Notes under the pieces: model-generated
Told to the model about the DNA's origin: nothing
Seen by the model: the letters and a program-made list of their open reading frames with translations, nothing else
The model's database searches: none
Assembly: GCA_023379675.1 (NCBI GenBank)
Contig: JAMCPL010000024.1
Location: 1-43,047, forward strand
Length of the DNA: 43,047 bases
Direction of reading: 5' to 3'
From: Actinomycetota bacterium
Lineage (GTDB): Bacteria > Actinomycetota > Acidimicrobiia > Acidimicrobiales > JAMCPL01
Part shown: positions 1-8,751 of the stretch, piece after piece
Layout of the letters: the number at the start of each line of letters is the position of its first letter
Numbering within the stretch: position 1 is the first letter of the stretch
Made by a program: the position numbers and the translations under genes

Positions 1-8
1 GAATATCG

Positions 9-272
9 GTGAGCGGGTGTTTGGTCGGATGCGTGGGGCTTCCAGTCTCGATCAATCTCGGAACCGGATCAATGACCTGGGAGGTTGACCGCCTGAGCGG
101 CTCGGAAGCATCCAAGGTCGATAGCGCTCTTCAAGCCGAGAGAGTAGGCATGCTTGGTGCTTGCCTGCTCGCACTGGGCGCCTGTCCAATTGCTATGGCT
201 CCGTATGCAGGGTATTTCGGCACCAGCCTTCAAGGGATCTTCAACACGCTGTACGGCATTGGGAACTCGTGA
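9..272 (+). CDS. hypothetical protein, possibly C-terminal part of a gene cut by the window edge
   Basis: The frame is open from the left edge, so the GTG at 9 may not be the true start. The 87 visible residues include one hydrophobic stretch (about residues 48-68, rich in Leu, Ala and Cys), which suggests a membrane segment near the C-terminus. I recognise no family. It converges on the secreted protein that ends at 330. It may be non-coding; confidence is low. Confidence 0.3.
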   Translation: MSGCLVGCVGLPVSINLGTGSMTWEVDRLSGSEASKVDSALQAERVGMLGACLLALGACPIAMAPYAGYFGTSLQGIFNTLYGIGNS

Positions 273-329
273 GAGGCTGACATCGGCGACTCTGCCGGCC
301 GCCCGGTAGTCGAGCTGAATATTCCGCTT

Positions 330-3300
330 TCAACTACTAGTGATCGCGTAAGGAAGAGACCCTTCCGGTCGTGGGTCCGAAGAGGTGGATACCTGGACCG
401 TCTCCGAGGGGTTCGCAGTTGGCGGATTCGTCACTCCTGAGATAACGAGCTCGAGTGAGTCTCCAGCGTTGAGGGTGTTCTGTACCTGGATCTGGGCAAC
501 GGTGTCGTTGTTGGTGAGTGTGACACCACCTCCACAGCAACCTGAGGTGGTATCAGCAAAGTCAGCATTGGGGTTGGTGTTGTCATTCACCTGGTAGCAC
601 TCAGAACAGGCACTCGTCGGCCAAGAGGTGCCAGTGGGTGCGGTGAGGGTGATGGTGCCCTGGTTGCTGGAATTATTACCATCAAGGGTGCCGTAGGCAC
701 TCAGCGTGAAGTCGATCGTGTAGGTCGTCGTTGCCCCGGCTGCTGAGGTCGGCGAGAGGGAGACCACCGGTTGGCTCACCGAGGTGTAGGTGATCGGATA
801 AGGAGCCGATGTGACCGGGCTGGGGTCCGAGGACGTGGAGACCTGGATCGTCTCGGAGGGGTTCGCTGTCGGTGGATTGGTCACTCCTGATATCACAAGC
901 TGGAGTGAGTCTCCAGCGTTGAGGGTGTTCTGTACCTGGATCTGGGCAACGGTGTCGTTGTTGGTGAGTGTGACACCACCTCCACAGCAACCTGAGGTGG
1001 TATCAGCAAAGTCAGCATTGGGGTTGGTGTTGTCATTCACCTGGTAGCACTCAGAACAGGCACTCGTCGGCCAAGAGGTGCCAGTGGGTGCGGTGAGGGT
1101 GATGGTGCCCTGGTTGCTGGAATTATTACCATCGAGCGTAGCGGTGAGCGTGAAGTAGATGCTGTAGGTTGCCGTCGCTCCTGTCGCATAGGTGGGAGAG
1201 AGTGAGACACCAGGTACCGATGCCGGGTCAATCGTGACGGTGTAGCTCTGAGATGTGGACTGGTCAGGGGGTTCGTTCTCCGTAGCTTGGAGCGTGAAAT
1301 TGTAGCTGCCTGAAGCAGTTGGGGTACCAGAGAGCAGGCCGCTCGTCGGCGCAAGGGTAATGCCGGGCGGCAGCGCCCCAGAAGAGACCGCCCATGTGTA
1401 TTCGGCGGGAACCCCGCCATATGCCGAGAGCGTCATCGAGTATGGAACTCCCACCACCCCAGCGGGAAGGCTCGGCGTATCGAGGGTTAAAGGCTGGACG
1501 ACATTGATGGTGAGCGCTTGAGTGGAGACGGCAGGAGGCGAGCTGCTGTCGCTCGCCGCCACCAGGAACGAAGCCACACTTGGAGTCGTAGGGGTACCTA
1601 TTATGGTTCCCGAGGATTCCAAGACCAGTCCGGCTGGCAGGCATCCGGAGACCACCGACCAATCATATGGAGCAGAGCCGCCGCTGGCCTTGAGGCTCTG
1701 GCTGTAGCTCTGCCCGACTGTGGCACCAGGCAGGGCGGTCGAGGTAATAGTGGGTCCGCCTGGCGCCGGGGTGGAGAAGGTTGGCTGTGTCGAACAGGGA
1801 TTGCCGATCGAGATCGAGAGGGCAGCGGCACCGATGTTGCCGTTCGCATCTGTCACTTCTACGGTGAATTCCGCTGCCCCACCGGCTGTAGGCGTACCGC
1901 TGATCACGCCTGACGATGACGACAGGCTCAGCCCGCCAGGGAGCGCTCCGTAGGTGATGCTCCAGGCATAGGGCGCGACACCACCCGTCGCGGAGAGCGT
2001 AGCTGAATATGCCTTACCGACCGTACCAGTGGGAAGAGAGGAGGTGGTGATCTGTGGCTGGCTGGTTCCCGGAGAGGTGAAATATCCGACGACATCGATG
2101 ATCACGTCCGTAGAACCTGAGTTGCTGTAGATGCTGATAGCACCCGACGCTCCAAGGGTAGCAACCACAAGATTGGCCTTTACTTCACCAGGACTCCAGT
2201 TGAGATCAGACGCAAACGGCTGTGCTTGCCCGGCAGGCCACACTGTTAGATAGCCCCCGGCGGTGGTGTCGGCCACGGTCACGTTCATGACGACAGCCTC
2301 GACACCCGTTGAAGGCACCCCTCCGTTGCCTGCCACTTGTACGGTTAGCGTGCTGCCAGGCCCCATCGTCTTGCCGGTGCACTGGTCGGTGATGCCCGAC
2401 ACCGAAGTCTGGCGCGTGTCACAGATGCGAGCGGGTGACACCGGCGTAACGGCCGCCCCGACAGCAGATGAATTGGAGCCACTCGTAAACCAGCCGTTTA
2501 CGTCAATAATCGCATTGGCAGCTCCAGTCGCATTGTAGAGATCAATCTGTCCAGAAGAGCCCAGGGGAACGACGACCCGGTTGGAAACCGTCTGCCCGGC
2601 AGTCCAGTTGAGGTTGGACGCAAGCGGCTGTGGTTGCCCGGCAGGCCACACTGTTAGATAGCCCCCGGCGGTGGTGCCGGCCACGGTCACGTTCATGACG
2701 ACAGCCTCGACACCCGTTGAAGGCACCCCTCCGTTGCCTGCCACTTGTACGGTTAGCGCAGTGCCACGACCCATCGTCTTGCCGGTGCACTGGTCAGTGA
2801 TGCCCGACACCGAAGTCGGGCGCGTGTCACAGATGCGAGCGGGCGGAAGCGGCTCGTAGAGGCCGGCGGTACCAGAAGATGTACTCGACGTATAGCCTTC
2901 GACGTCAACTACGAGGTTGGTGGAGCCCGCGGAGTTGTAGAAGTCGATCTCCCCACCGGAGCCGAGCCCGACCTCGACGAGGTTCGGAACGGTCTGCCCG
3001 GCAGCCCAGTTGAGGTTGGACGCAAGCGGCTGTGGTTGCCCGGCAGGCCACACTGTTAGATAGCCCCCGGTAGTGGTGCCGACCACGGTCACGTTCATGA
3101 CGACGGCCTCGACACCCGTTGAAGGCACCCCACCATTGCCTGCCACTTGCACGGTAAGGGTCGTGCCAGGCCCCATCGTCTTGCCGGTGCACTGGTCGGT
3201 GATGCCCGACAGCGAAGTCGGGCGCGTGTCGCAGATGCGAGCGGGTGTAAGCGAGTGGTAGGGCGTTTCCGAGCTGGTCGTGGCACCAGTGTTAGCAGCA

Positions 3301-3413
3301 GCCGGAGTAACTGGGCCCGCTACGGCAAATATCGACGAAGTAAGCCCCATCAGAAAAGTTCCTAATGTGGCAAGCCACACTTGCTTCCATGTCCAACGTC
3401 CTGAACTCGACAT
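330..3413 (-). CDS. secreted repeat-rich surface protein with putative Ig (He_PIG) domains
   Basis: Predicted exported protein of 1027 aa. An N-terminal basic region plus hydrophobic segment (about residues 8-33) is followed by Ala-rich sequence typical of a signal peptide. Three repeats of about 135 aa follow (about 50-450), each opening with ARICDTR and including NGGVPSTGVEAVVMNVTV, a module common in actinobacterial exported proteins. Three He_PIG-like Ig modules come next (about 455-735; LPxGxVGxxYS...SGTPT patterns), then two nearly identical copies of a beta-rich module (about 740-1027) with a CCGGG and a CSEC motif. The start ATG is preceded by GAGGTGG at 3422-3428. No anchor motif is visible at the C-terminus. 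Function is unknown; adhesion or a cell-surface role is an inference from the architecture. Confidence 0.85.
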   Translation of the reverse strand: MSSSGRWTWKQVWLATLGTFLMGLTSSIFAVAGPVTPAAANTGATTSSETPYHSLTPARICDTRPTSLSGITDQCTGKTMGPGTTLTVQVAGNGGVPSTGVEAVVMNVTVVGTTTGGYLTVWPAGQPQPLASNLNWAAGQTVPNLVEVGLGSGGEIDFYNSAGSTNLVVDVEGYTSSTSSGTAGLYEPLPPARICDTRPTSVSGITDQCTGKTMGRGTALTVQVAGNGGVPSTGVEAVVMNVTVAGTTAGGYLTVWPAGQPQPLASNLNWTAGQTVSNRVVVPLGSSGQIDLYNATGAANAIIDVNGWFTSGSNSSAVGAAVTPVSPARICDTRQTSVSGITDQCTGKTMGPGSTLTVQVAGNGGVPSTGVEAVVMNVTVADTTAGGYLTVWPAGQAQPFASDLNWSPGEVKANLVVATLGASGAISIYSNSGSTDVIIDVVGYFTSPGTSQPQITTSSLPTGTVGKAYSATLSATGGVAPYAWSITYGALPGGLSLSSSSGVISGTPTAGGAAEFTVEVTDANGNIGAAALSISIGNPCSTQPTFSTPAPGGPTITSTALPGATVGQSYSQSLKASGGSAPYDWSVVSGCLPAGLVLESSGTIIGTPTTPSVASFLVAASDSSSPPAVSTQALTINVVQPLTLDTPSLPAGVVGVPYSMTLSAYGGVPAEYTWAVSSGALPPGITLAPTSGLLSGTPTASGSYNFTLQATENEPPDQSTSQSYTVTIDPASVPGVSLSPTYATGATATYSIYFTLTATLDGNNSSNQGTITLTAPTGTSWPTSACSECYQVNDNTNPNADFADTTSGCCGGGVTLTNNDTVAQIQVQNTLNAGDSLQLVISGVTNPPTANPSETIQVSTSSDPSPVTSAPYPITYTSVSQPVVSLSPTSAAGATTTYTIDFTLSAYGTLDGNNSSNQGTITLTAPTGTSWPTSACSECYQVNDNTNPNADFADTTSGCCGGGVTLTNNDTVAQIQVQNTLNAGDSLELVISGVTNPPTANPSETVQVSTSSDPRPEGSLPYAITSS
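453..1133. repeat. 231-bp perfect direct repeat inside the surface-protein gene
   Basis: Positions 453-683 and 903-1133 are identical over 231 bp with a 450-bp (150-codon) offset. They encode the two C-terminal modules of the secreted protein. Identity at synonymous sites indicates recent duplication or gene conversion. Confidence 0.9.
2221..3250. repeat. three tandem coding repeats (~402-408 bp period)
   Basis: Highly similar blocks begin near 2221, 2629 and 3031. They share long identical runs around the GGYLTVWPAGQ and NGGVPSTGVEA coding segments. They encode the N-terminal ~135-aa modules of the secreted protein. Confidence 0.85.
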
Positions 3414-3553
3414 TCCGCTACCACCTCAACCTAGATCCACCGATCAGGTACAGTAATTAATTTCTTGCTACCATCTACTTCGAAGTAAGATGGACCCCAT
3501 CTGTTGGATGACCTGAGGGCATTGGCAACCTCGTGCATCTTCCATCATGCTTC

Positions 3554-3739
3554 TCAGGCAACTGAAAGTCCATCTGTTCCATGTGTAAGATAGTATATCT
3601 CATCAGGTGTCATGTTGTCAAGTGAACTGTGAGGACGTGTCGTGTTATACCACTCGAAGTAGCTCTTGAGTCCAACTCTTAGTTCCAGCCCGTCGTTGGC
3701 AGGGTTTATGTAGCCATGATCATAGAAACGGTTCTTCAT
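3554..3739 (-). pseudogene. IS3-family transposase (OrfB) C-terminal fragment
   Basis: The 61 residues match the end of an IS3-type integrase core: YFEWYNTTRPHSSLDNMTP followed by DEIYY is the classic C-terminal signature after the last catalytic Glu. The rest of OrfB (normally about 270-300 aa) and OrfA are absent, so this is a remnant and not an active element. It sits in AT-richer sequence between the surface protein and the cyclophilin gene, which marks the area as a site of past insertion. Confidence 0.75.
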
Positions 3740-3783
3740 AGGTGCTCCACCCAGCAGTGCTCCAGCGCCGGTGGGGTGTAACT

Positions 3784-3815
3784 ATTCAGGGTACCTGAAT
3801 GGTTACCTTAGGTAA
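3784..3815. other. two adjacent palindromes upstream of the cyclophilin gene
   Basis: ATTCAGG-GTA-CCTGAAT lies at 3784-3800, and TTACC-TTA-GGTAA at 3803-3815. They lie about 20 bp upstream of a good -35 box, so they could be operator sites. They could also be leftovers of an IS end. Confidence 0.4.
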
Positions 3816-3833
3816 GGTGCAACTCAATAATGT

Positions 3834-3862
3834 TTGACTTTCGGGTAAGGATGCGATATAGT
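3834..3862 (+). promoter_or_regulatory. sigma70-type promoter for the cyclophilin gene
   Basis: TTGACT (3834-3839), a 17-bp spacer, then TATAGT (3857-3862), about 75 bp upstream of the start codon. The spacing is ideal and each hexamer is one mismatch from consensus. Confidence 0.6.
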
Positions 3863-3936
3863 TACAGATATCAGTAATTGCCGGTACTAAAAGCTGCTGG
3901 TATTTTGTTTGTTAATCCTATGAGGAGGATGTCGTT

Positions 3937-5022
3937 GTGACTTTTAACTATATAACCTGTCCGACCTGTGGTACTCAACAGGCGATGGGTTCAAGGTTTT
4001 GTGGTAGCTGTGGAAACCAGCTTCCTTTTGGACCGGAGTCTCAAACTGCTTTTGGTTCTCAACCCAGTGATCCACAACAGCCCTACCAACCAATTAACCC
4101 AACTTCATACTACCCACATACCAATCCTGAACAACCCAGTTACATACCGACTGTTCTGGTCACTCTCTTCTTTGGGATTTTTGGATTGATTCCAGCAGTC
4201 CGTCATTCTCAAATGGCCAAATCAAGAGGATACTCTCAAAAGGGCTACTGGTGGATCTTTGGCGGAATACTGGGAGGCCAAACAGTTCTTGGCATATTGT
4301 TTGCTGTCATATTGCCATTGGTATTTGTAACGAGCGTTGCAAACTCTATTAATAACCTTCCAAATAATTACGGCATAACACCATCATCCTCGTCTACCAC
4401 CACAACTCCATCATCCTCGTCAGCTGCTGATGCCGTAGCACAAAAGGCAGGCTGTCCCTCGAGCCCCACTACCCCATTGAAGCCTATGAGCTTTTCAAGC
4501 CCACCACCAATGACGATAAACACTTCACTAAACTACACTGCGGTAGTCAATACCGATATAGGCACATTCGACATAGCCCTCAATGCAAAGAACGACCCGA
4601 AGACTGTGAACAATTTCGTCTTTCTGGCCAACAAGGGCTACTATAACTGCAACGCTTTTATGAGGGTAATTCCTGGTTTCATGGCTCAGACAGGCAGTCG
4701 TAATCAGACAAACGGAGGATCGGGATCAGATCCGGGTTACTCATACACGGGAAGCGTGCCTCCAAAGGCACCTGCCGGTACGCCACAGTATCCAAACGGT
4801 TCTGTAGCCATGGCGAATTCTGGATCTACAAGTTCCAATGGTAGTCAGTTTTTCATAGTGGACGGTTCCTCTGGAAATAGTCTGCCCCCCAACTATACCC
4901 TATTCGGCCATGTGACATCCGGTATGAGCGTAGTGAACAAGATAGTTGCCGATGGCAGTGCCAACGGTGTCCCCCCAACAGTCACGCACCGCATACTCTC
5001 AATCAAAATACAGTCTTCTTGA
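3937..5022 (+). CDS. zinc-ribbon / membrane / cyclophilin-type peptidyl-prolyl isomerase
   Basis: Likely a membrane-anchored peptidyl-prolyl cis-trans isomerase of 361 aa. Residues 8-30 form a zinc ribbon (CPTC...FCGSCG). A Pro/Gln-rich linker follows, then two hydrophobic segments (about 70-85 and 103-135), a Ser/Thr-rich spacer (about 146-168) and a cyclophilin domain (about 200-361). The cyclophilin part shows FMRVIPGFMAQTG and NGSQFFIV, the conserved core around the catalytic Arg and the Gln/Phe pocket. The GTG start is supported by GAGGAGG at 3922-3928. The topology implies a cytoplasmic ribbon and an extracytoplasmic isomerase that could act on exported proteins. Base composition is AT-richer than in the neighbouring core genes, which fits horizontal acquisition. 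Confidence 0.85.
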   Translation: MTFNYITCPTCGTQQAMGSRFCGSCGNQLPFGPESQTAFGSQPSDPQQPYQPINPTSYYPHTNPEQPSYIPTVLVTLFFGIFGLIPAVRHSQMAKSRGYSQKGYWWIFGGILGGQTVLGILFAVILPLVFVTSVANSINNLPNNYGITPSSSSTTTTPSSSSAADAVAQKAGCPSSPTTPLKPMSFSSPPPMTINTSLNYTAVVNTDIGTFDIALNAKNDPKTVNNFVFLANKGYYNCNAFMRVIPGFMAQTGSRNQTNGGSGSDPGYSYTGSVPPKAPAGTPQYPNGSVAMANSGSTSSNGSQFFIVDGSSGNSLPPNYTLFGHVTSGMSVVNKIVADGSANGVPPTVTHRILSIKIQSS

Positions 5023-5050
5023 TCAGGATTGATCAAGGCAGTATTGATCA
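5019..5050. repeat. three TTGATCA copies at the end of the cyclophilin gene
   Basis: TTGATCA occurs at 5019-5025, 5029-5035 and 5044-5050, the first overlapping the stop codon. The role is unknown; the array could be a binding site or a simple sequence expansion. Confidence 0.4.
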
Positions 5051-5253
5051 GGCCGGCCCCACCCTGGTCAGGCTACCTCCACCTGCCGAAGCTCATCCAT
5101 GCTGGCATTTTGGCCATGGATGCTGGTGGCTATGAGTTCACTTATTCCAACGGCACCTAGTCATCTGGTCGACAGATTGATACCAACTCCAACAACGGCC
5201 TCAACTCCGTCTCATGCCCAACGGCGAGGTTTTGTGTGGCTGTCAATGGCCAT
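5044..5253 (+). pseudogene. degenerate fragment of a Cys-pair (SVSCP...FC) repeat protein
   Basis: In the frame beginning at 5101 the translation reads AMDAGGYEFTYSNGT, stop, SSGRQIDTN, then LNSVSCPTARFCVAVNG. This matches the repeat unit of the secreted protein at the right end of the window (SVSCP, FC, A-V-D, Y/W-NG, W-S, ID spacing). The stop (TAG, 5158-5160) sits where the repeat normally has Trp (TGG), so one base change explains it. Traces of a preceding unit at 5044-5100 need frameshifts. It is a fossil, probably truncated on both sides by insertion events. Confidence 0.55.
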
Positions 5254-5290
5254 GAGAAATTCCCCACTGGCGGCCATGAAAATTCCCCAC
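5248..5290. repeat. pair of ~20-bp direct repeats, possible IS21-type terminal repeats
   Basis: GGCCATGAGAAATTCCCCAC (5248-5267) and the near-identical GGCCATGAAAATTCCCCAC (5272-5290). Multiple short terminal repeats are characteristic of IS21-family ends, and a DDE-transposase remnant lies just downstream at 5578-5694. The link is an inference. Confidence 0.4.
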
Positions 5291-5479
5291 GGACACCTGG
5301 CCGCTGTGTCCATCATGGCCAAGAAGCTCAAGCTCCGTGAGCTTTTAGGTCCAGCGTGCAAAGACCGCGACATCGCCTATGCACTCGTCTTGGCCCGGGT
5401 AGTACATCCCCGTCCCAAGATTTCTTCGACCAAGTGGTGGGTGAGTATTCCAGTAATTCTTTACCACCTATTCCAGTAA
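5291..5479 (+). pseudogene. IS1634-like (IS4 superfamily) transposase N-terminal fragment
   Basis: The translation contains LRELLGPACKDRDIAYALVL followed by ARVVHPRPKISSTKWW. This resembles the N-terminal region of IS1634-type transposases, in which a GPA..RD.A.AL..ARV..P.SK..T..W pattern precedes the catalytic core. Only about 55 residues remain before the similarity ends near 5436 and the frame stops at 5479. The open frame extends upstream to an ATG at 5099, but that part is out of register with the repeat-protein fossil and is probably not a real N-terminus. Confidence 0.5.
5446..5479. repeat. 11-bp direct repeat at the IS-fragment boundary
   Basis: TATTCCAGTAA occurs at 5446-5456 and 5469-5479 (23-bp offset), exactly where the IS1634-like similarity stops. 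It may record an insertion or deletion junction. Confidence 0.4.
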
Positions 5480-5577
5480 CTGACTATTCCTGCGTAATTT
5501 GCCACTGCTAACAATGGTGCCACGACAGTCACCGCATCTATAAGCCCTAGATAATCGAACCAGGGGTATAGTTGTAG

Positions 5578-5694
5578 TATGACTTCGGTACCGTGCCGAT
5601 CGTCGACAATGCCCAGACGATCCTGTTCTGCGCATGGCTGGTCTGGAGCCGTTTTTTGGTCATCATAGCGCTGTTGCTAATAATACAGACATAA
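5578..5694 (+). pseudogene. DDE transposase remnant (IS21/IstA-like)
   Basis: The frame from 5578 reads YDFGTVPIVDNAQTILFCAW followed by LVWSRFLVIIALLL and then a stop at 5692-5694. The D-F-G segment followed by a W-SR- hydrophobic strand is the start of an rve-type integrase core as in IS21-family IstA proteins. Only about 38 residues remain. It overlaps the 5' extension of the recombinase frame, so that extension (from 5634) is unlikely to be translated. Confidence 0.45.
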
Positions 5695-5723
5695 GCAATA
5701 CACTGTCAGGGTATCCTTACTGT

Positions 5724-6899
5724 ATGGCGAACATTGATCGAGCAAAAAGAACCCGTAAGCACTTCGGTACAATACGTCAGATGCCCTCTGGCAAGTGGCA
5801 GGCCCGCTATACCGGAACCGATGGAATCCAGAGGGTTGCTCCCCATACGTTCCTGTCGAAGAAGCAGGCGGAGGTCTGGCTTGCCCGCAAGCAGATTGAG
5901 ATAGAGGATCAGAAGTGGCGGCCGCCTGAGCTTGGCAAAGAAACTGTGACAACCTGGGCAAAACGCTGGATGGCCACCAAGGTCAATCTGAAGCCAAGTA
6001 CCAAGGCCGATTACGAAAAGAGGCTACGGGTATATGTCGTACCACGCTTTGGAAACACCTATGTCAACAAGATTATGAGAGCAGATGTGCAGGCATGGGT
6101 GGAGGAATTAATTGAAAGCGGTTTTAGTGCGAGCACGGTACGCCATGCTGTAGGTACGCTAAGCAGGATACTAAACGAGGCAATGGCGACCGGAGCACTT
6201 GTAGCCAACCCATGCCAGCGTATATCGTTACCGCGCCTACCCAAGGGTAAGGTGGAACCGCTTACATTAGAACAGGTCAAGGCACTGGCATATGCTATCG
6301 AATATCCAGAGATAAAGCCGGCTGGACACGGTGCCGTGCCTCCAGGCCGTCACCACTTCCCAGAATACGGTCTGCTTGTCCGCTTTGCTGCATTTACTGG
6401 CTTGCGGGCAGCGGAGATCGCTGGCCTCAAAATAAAGGCGCTCGAACTCGACAAGGGGGTAGTGCGCGTAACAGAGACGCTATCAGAAGTTGGAGGATAC
6501 CTACACACAGTACCACCAAAGACCTACCAGGCCAGAGCAGTCCCGCTACCGGAGTTTCTGATTGAGGAACTACGAAACCACTTTAACACGCTGGGGGGCG
6601 ACGTGGATAGCTATGTATTTAGATCACCTCAAGGCACCCCTCTTCGTTGGGAGAGTTTTTACAGCCGTCATTTCAAGCCAGCGGTAAGACAGGCTGGTTT
6701 ACCGGAGTCAACGCGTTTCCATGATCTCAGGCATACCTACGCCTCAATTCTTATCAGTCAAGGTGCTCATCCAAGGGCAATGATGGAGCGTTTGGGGCAT
6801 TCATCTATCAATGTAACCCTCGGCACCTACGGTCACTTGTTGCCAGGACTGGATGAAGAACTTACTCGTAAGCTCAATCAGGCATGGAGCAGCTCTTAA
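5724..6899 (+). CDS. tyrosine recombinase / phage-type integrase
   Basis: Site-specific recombinase of 391 aa from the ATG at 5724. An N-terminal arm-binding-like segment (GTIRQMPSGKWQARYTG, about 15-31) and a SAM-like core-binding domain (about 75-160) precede the catalytic domain (about 185-391). The catalytic set is complete: Arg228 (TGLRAAEIAGL), His333/Arg336 (HDLRHTYAS), His359 (LGHSS) and nucleophile Tyr369 (TYGHL). An upstream in-frame ATG at 5634 exists but overlaps a transposase remnant. The gene ends 77 bp from the 3' end of a tRNA, the usual position of an integrase beside its attB. The element it belonged to would extend left and looks eroded. Confidence 0.9.
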   Translation: MANIDRAKRTRKHFGTIRQMPSGKWQARYTGTDGIQRVAPHTFLSKKQAEVWLARKQIEIEDQKWRPPELGKETVTTWAKRWMATKVNLKPSTKADYEKRLRVYVVPRFGNTYVNKIMRADVQAWVEELIESGFSASTVRHAVGTLSRILNEAMATGALVANPCQRISLPRLPKGKVEPLTLEQVKALAYAIEYPEIKPAGHGAVPPGRHHFPEYGLLVRFAAFTGLRAAEIAGLKIKALELDKGVVRVTETLSEVGGYLHTVPPKTYQARAVPLPEFLIEELRNHFNTLGGDVDSYVFRSPQGTPLRWESFYSRHFKPAVRQAGLPESTRFHDLRHTYASILISQGAHPRAMMERLGHSSINVTLGTYGHLLPGLDEELTRKLNQAWSSS

Positions 6900-6976
6900 A
6901 GGATAATTCAAGGATTGCCATAAGTGCTTGCCTATTTCCACTCATCATTTATGCCATGTGACCAGCACTTATTGGG

Positions 6977-7049
<73 letters not shown>

Positions 7050-7271
7050 TTACGGTAATTCACCAATCTATCATAGTGAAGCATGCAGGCAAGGTGGGAT
7101 ACCTGCATACGACCAGAGATCGTACTACGCGTGCCGTGTCATACACTCCATCTGCCAGATACTCACTTTGAAAACACTTGGCCATCTGGCGGGGAGCGAC
7201 GCGTGTAACATATCAGATAGAATGCCTTGTGCAGGATAATAGTAGGAGACCGCCAAGAACGACACCAGGCG

Positions 7272-8729
7272 TCACGGATCGTCCTGCACCAGCGATGTCA
7301 CCCGCTCCTCTTCCGGAGGCAGGTTATGAAAGAAGCCCCAGAACATCCCAGCGTTGAGCATCTGCAGCACGGCAGTGAGCTCGAATGGCAACGACAGACT
7401 TACTTCGTCAAACAGATACCCAGCCAGCGTCGGGCTGGCAGCCATGGCAAACTGGCTAGGCACATTGGAAAGGGCAGCCAACGATGCCCGCTCTTCGGGA
7501 TGCGCCATAGCCAGCACGTAAGACTGCCGTAACGGCATGGCAATACGCTGCACTACCATCCTAATAAGATATATAGTACCCGCTAGCTCAAAACTTGGCA
7601 TGAGGACCATCGGTACTAGCAAGATCGCCTGGATGGCCCTTACGGCAGTCATCGTGCGCACCAGGCCGTACCGGCGCGCCAGGCCGGCGGCGGAGAGGCT
7701 GGAGAAAGCAGTGACAAAATTGATAGCGGCAAAGAGCACCCCGATCTCGCCTACCCCAACCCCGTATCGGCGATAGAACCAGTAAGCGACAAACGGCCCG
7801 AACATTCCGATTGCAAATCCGTTGATCGAGTTGGTGGCCCACAAGCGGTATAGAAGAGAACGTGACCGCCGGGGAAGGCTGATCTTCTGCCTGCGGCCAG
7901 CCTCTCTTGACAGTACCCTTGGTTCGGTTATCCATATGGCTACGATGCCACCCAACGCCGCGAACAGTGAAGCAGCGATGAACGCCGGCCGGAACATGGC
8001 CACTGCAGCCGCCCCCACCGGATGGCCTGAGCCTGCAAGGAGCGCGAGCAGCCCACCACCGAGCGCTCCTATCGAAGACATGAAAGCGAGCCGACCGAAA
8101 ATGGAGTTGCGCCACTGCGGTGCGATCGCCTCGGTCACCAATGCCGACTCGGCAGGCTGGTACGGCCCCACTGCGCCGGCGCCAGCGCCGGCGCCACGCC
8201 CAAAGGTGCCAAGAGATGCTGCAACAAAGAGTAGAGCGGTGTTGTCCGAAAATGCAAAGACCAGAGCAGCACCTGCTGCAAATAGAGGTAACGCCACGAG
8301 GAAAGGTCGCCTGCCGATCCTATCCGACACCAGCCCTATCGACGAGGACAGAATGGCAGATGTCAAGGCAACGCACAGGAACAGCAACCCCAGCTCCAAG
8401 GCGCTGAAACCTTGCATGGCAAGGTAGATGGGCACCACTACGCCGGCTAAGGCCCGCGCCACACTCATGAGACCACGAGCAATCATTACTATCACCAGAT
8501 CGCGATTCATCCATTCAGGAGCAATCCATCCAGCCAACCTCGAACGAGGCGGCCTGGCGTACGTTGCATCTCCTGCACCTGGGCCGTCTGGCTTACCTGA
8601 GTCATCGAACCTGCCGGCTGGGCTCGAACCGGCTGGATCATCCTTCGGCTTGCCCTCCAGTCCTGGGCCGGCTGGGTCACTTGGGCCAGTCAAACCGCTG
8701 GCTGCAGATGTCCGATGCACGTGCCACAT
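7272..8729 (-). CDS. MFS transporter
   Basis: Major facilitator superfamily permease of 485 aa with about 12 hydrophobic segments from residue 77 onward. The MFS signature after TM2 is visible as GLVSDRIGRRPFLVAL (about 131-146). Residues 1-72 form a hydrophilic Gly/Pro/Asp-rich tail unusual for the family. The ATG at residue 73 (about 8513) is an alternative start that would remove it. The substrate cannot be read from the sequence; drug or metabolite efflux is typical of such short MFS proteins. It is divergent from murA, with only about 20 bp between the proposed start codons. Confidence 0.85.
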   Translation of the reverse strand: MWHVHRTSAASGLTGPSDPAGPGLEGKPKDDPAGSSPAGRFDDSGKPDGPGAGDATYARPPRSRLAGWIAPEWMNRDLVIVMIARGLMSVARALAGVVVPIYLAMQGFSALELGLLFLCVALTSAILSSSIGLVSDRIGRRPFLVALPLFAAGAALVFAFSDNTALLFVAASLGTFGRGAGAGAGAVGPYQPAESALVTEAIAPQWRNSIFGRLAFMSSIGALGGGLLALLAGSGHPVGAAAVAMFRPAFIAASLFAALGGIVAIWITEPRVLSREAGRRQKISLPRRSRSLLYRLWATNSINGFAIGMFGPFVAYWFYRRYGVGVGEIGVLFAAINFVTAFSSLSAAGLARRYGLVRTMTAVRAIQAILLVPMVLMPSFELAGTIYLIRMVVQRIAMPLRQSYVLAMAHPEERASLAALSNVPSQFAMAASPTLAGYLFDEVSLSLPFELTAVLQMLNAGMFWGFFHNLPPEEERVTSLVQDDP

Positions 8730-8751
8730 AAAAAACGAGCATACTTATATA

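Noticed and set aside
5634-5723. N-terminal extension of the recombinase from ATG 5634
   Set aside because: It overlaps an IstA-like remnant in another frame and has no family similarity; ATG 5724 gives a normal N-terminus.
8428-8751. Upstream open frame that would make MurA 608 aa
   Set aside because: It lies antisense to the 5' part of the MFS gene and encodes no MurA sequence.
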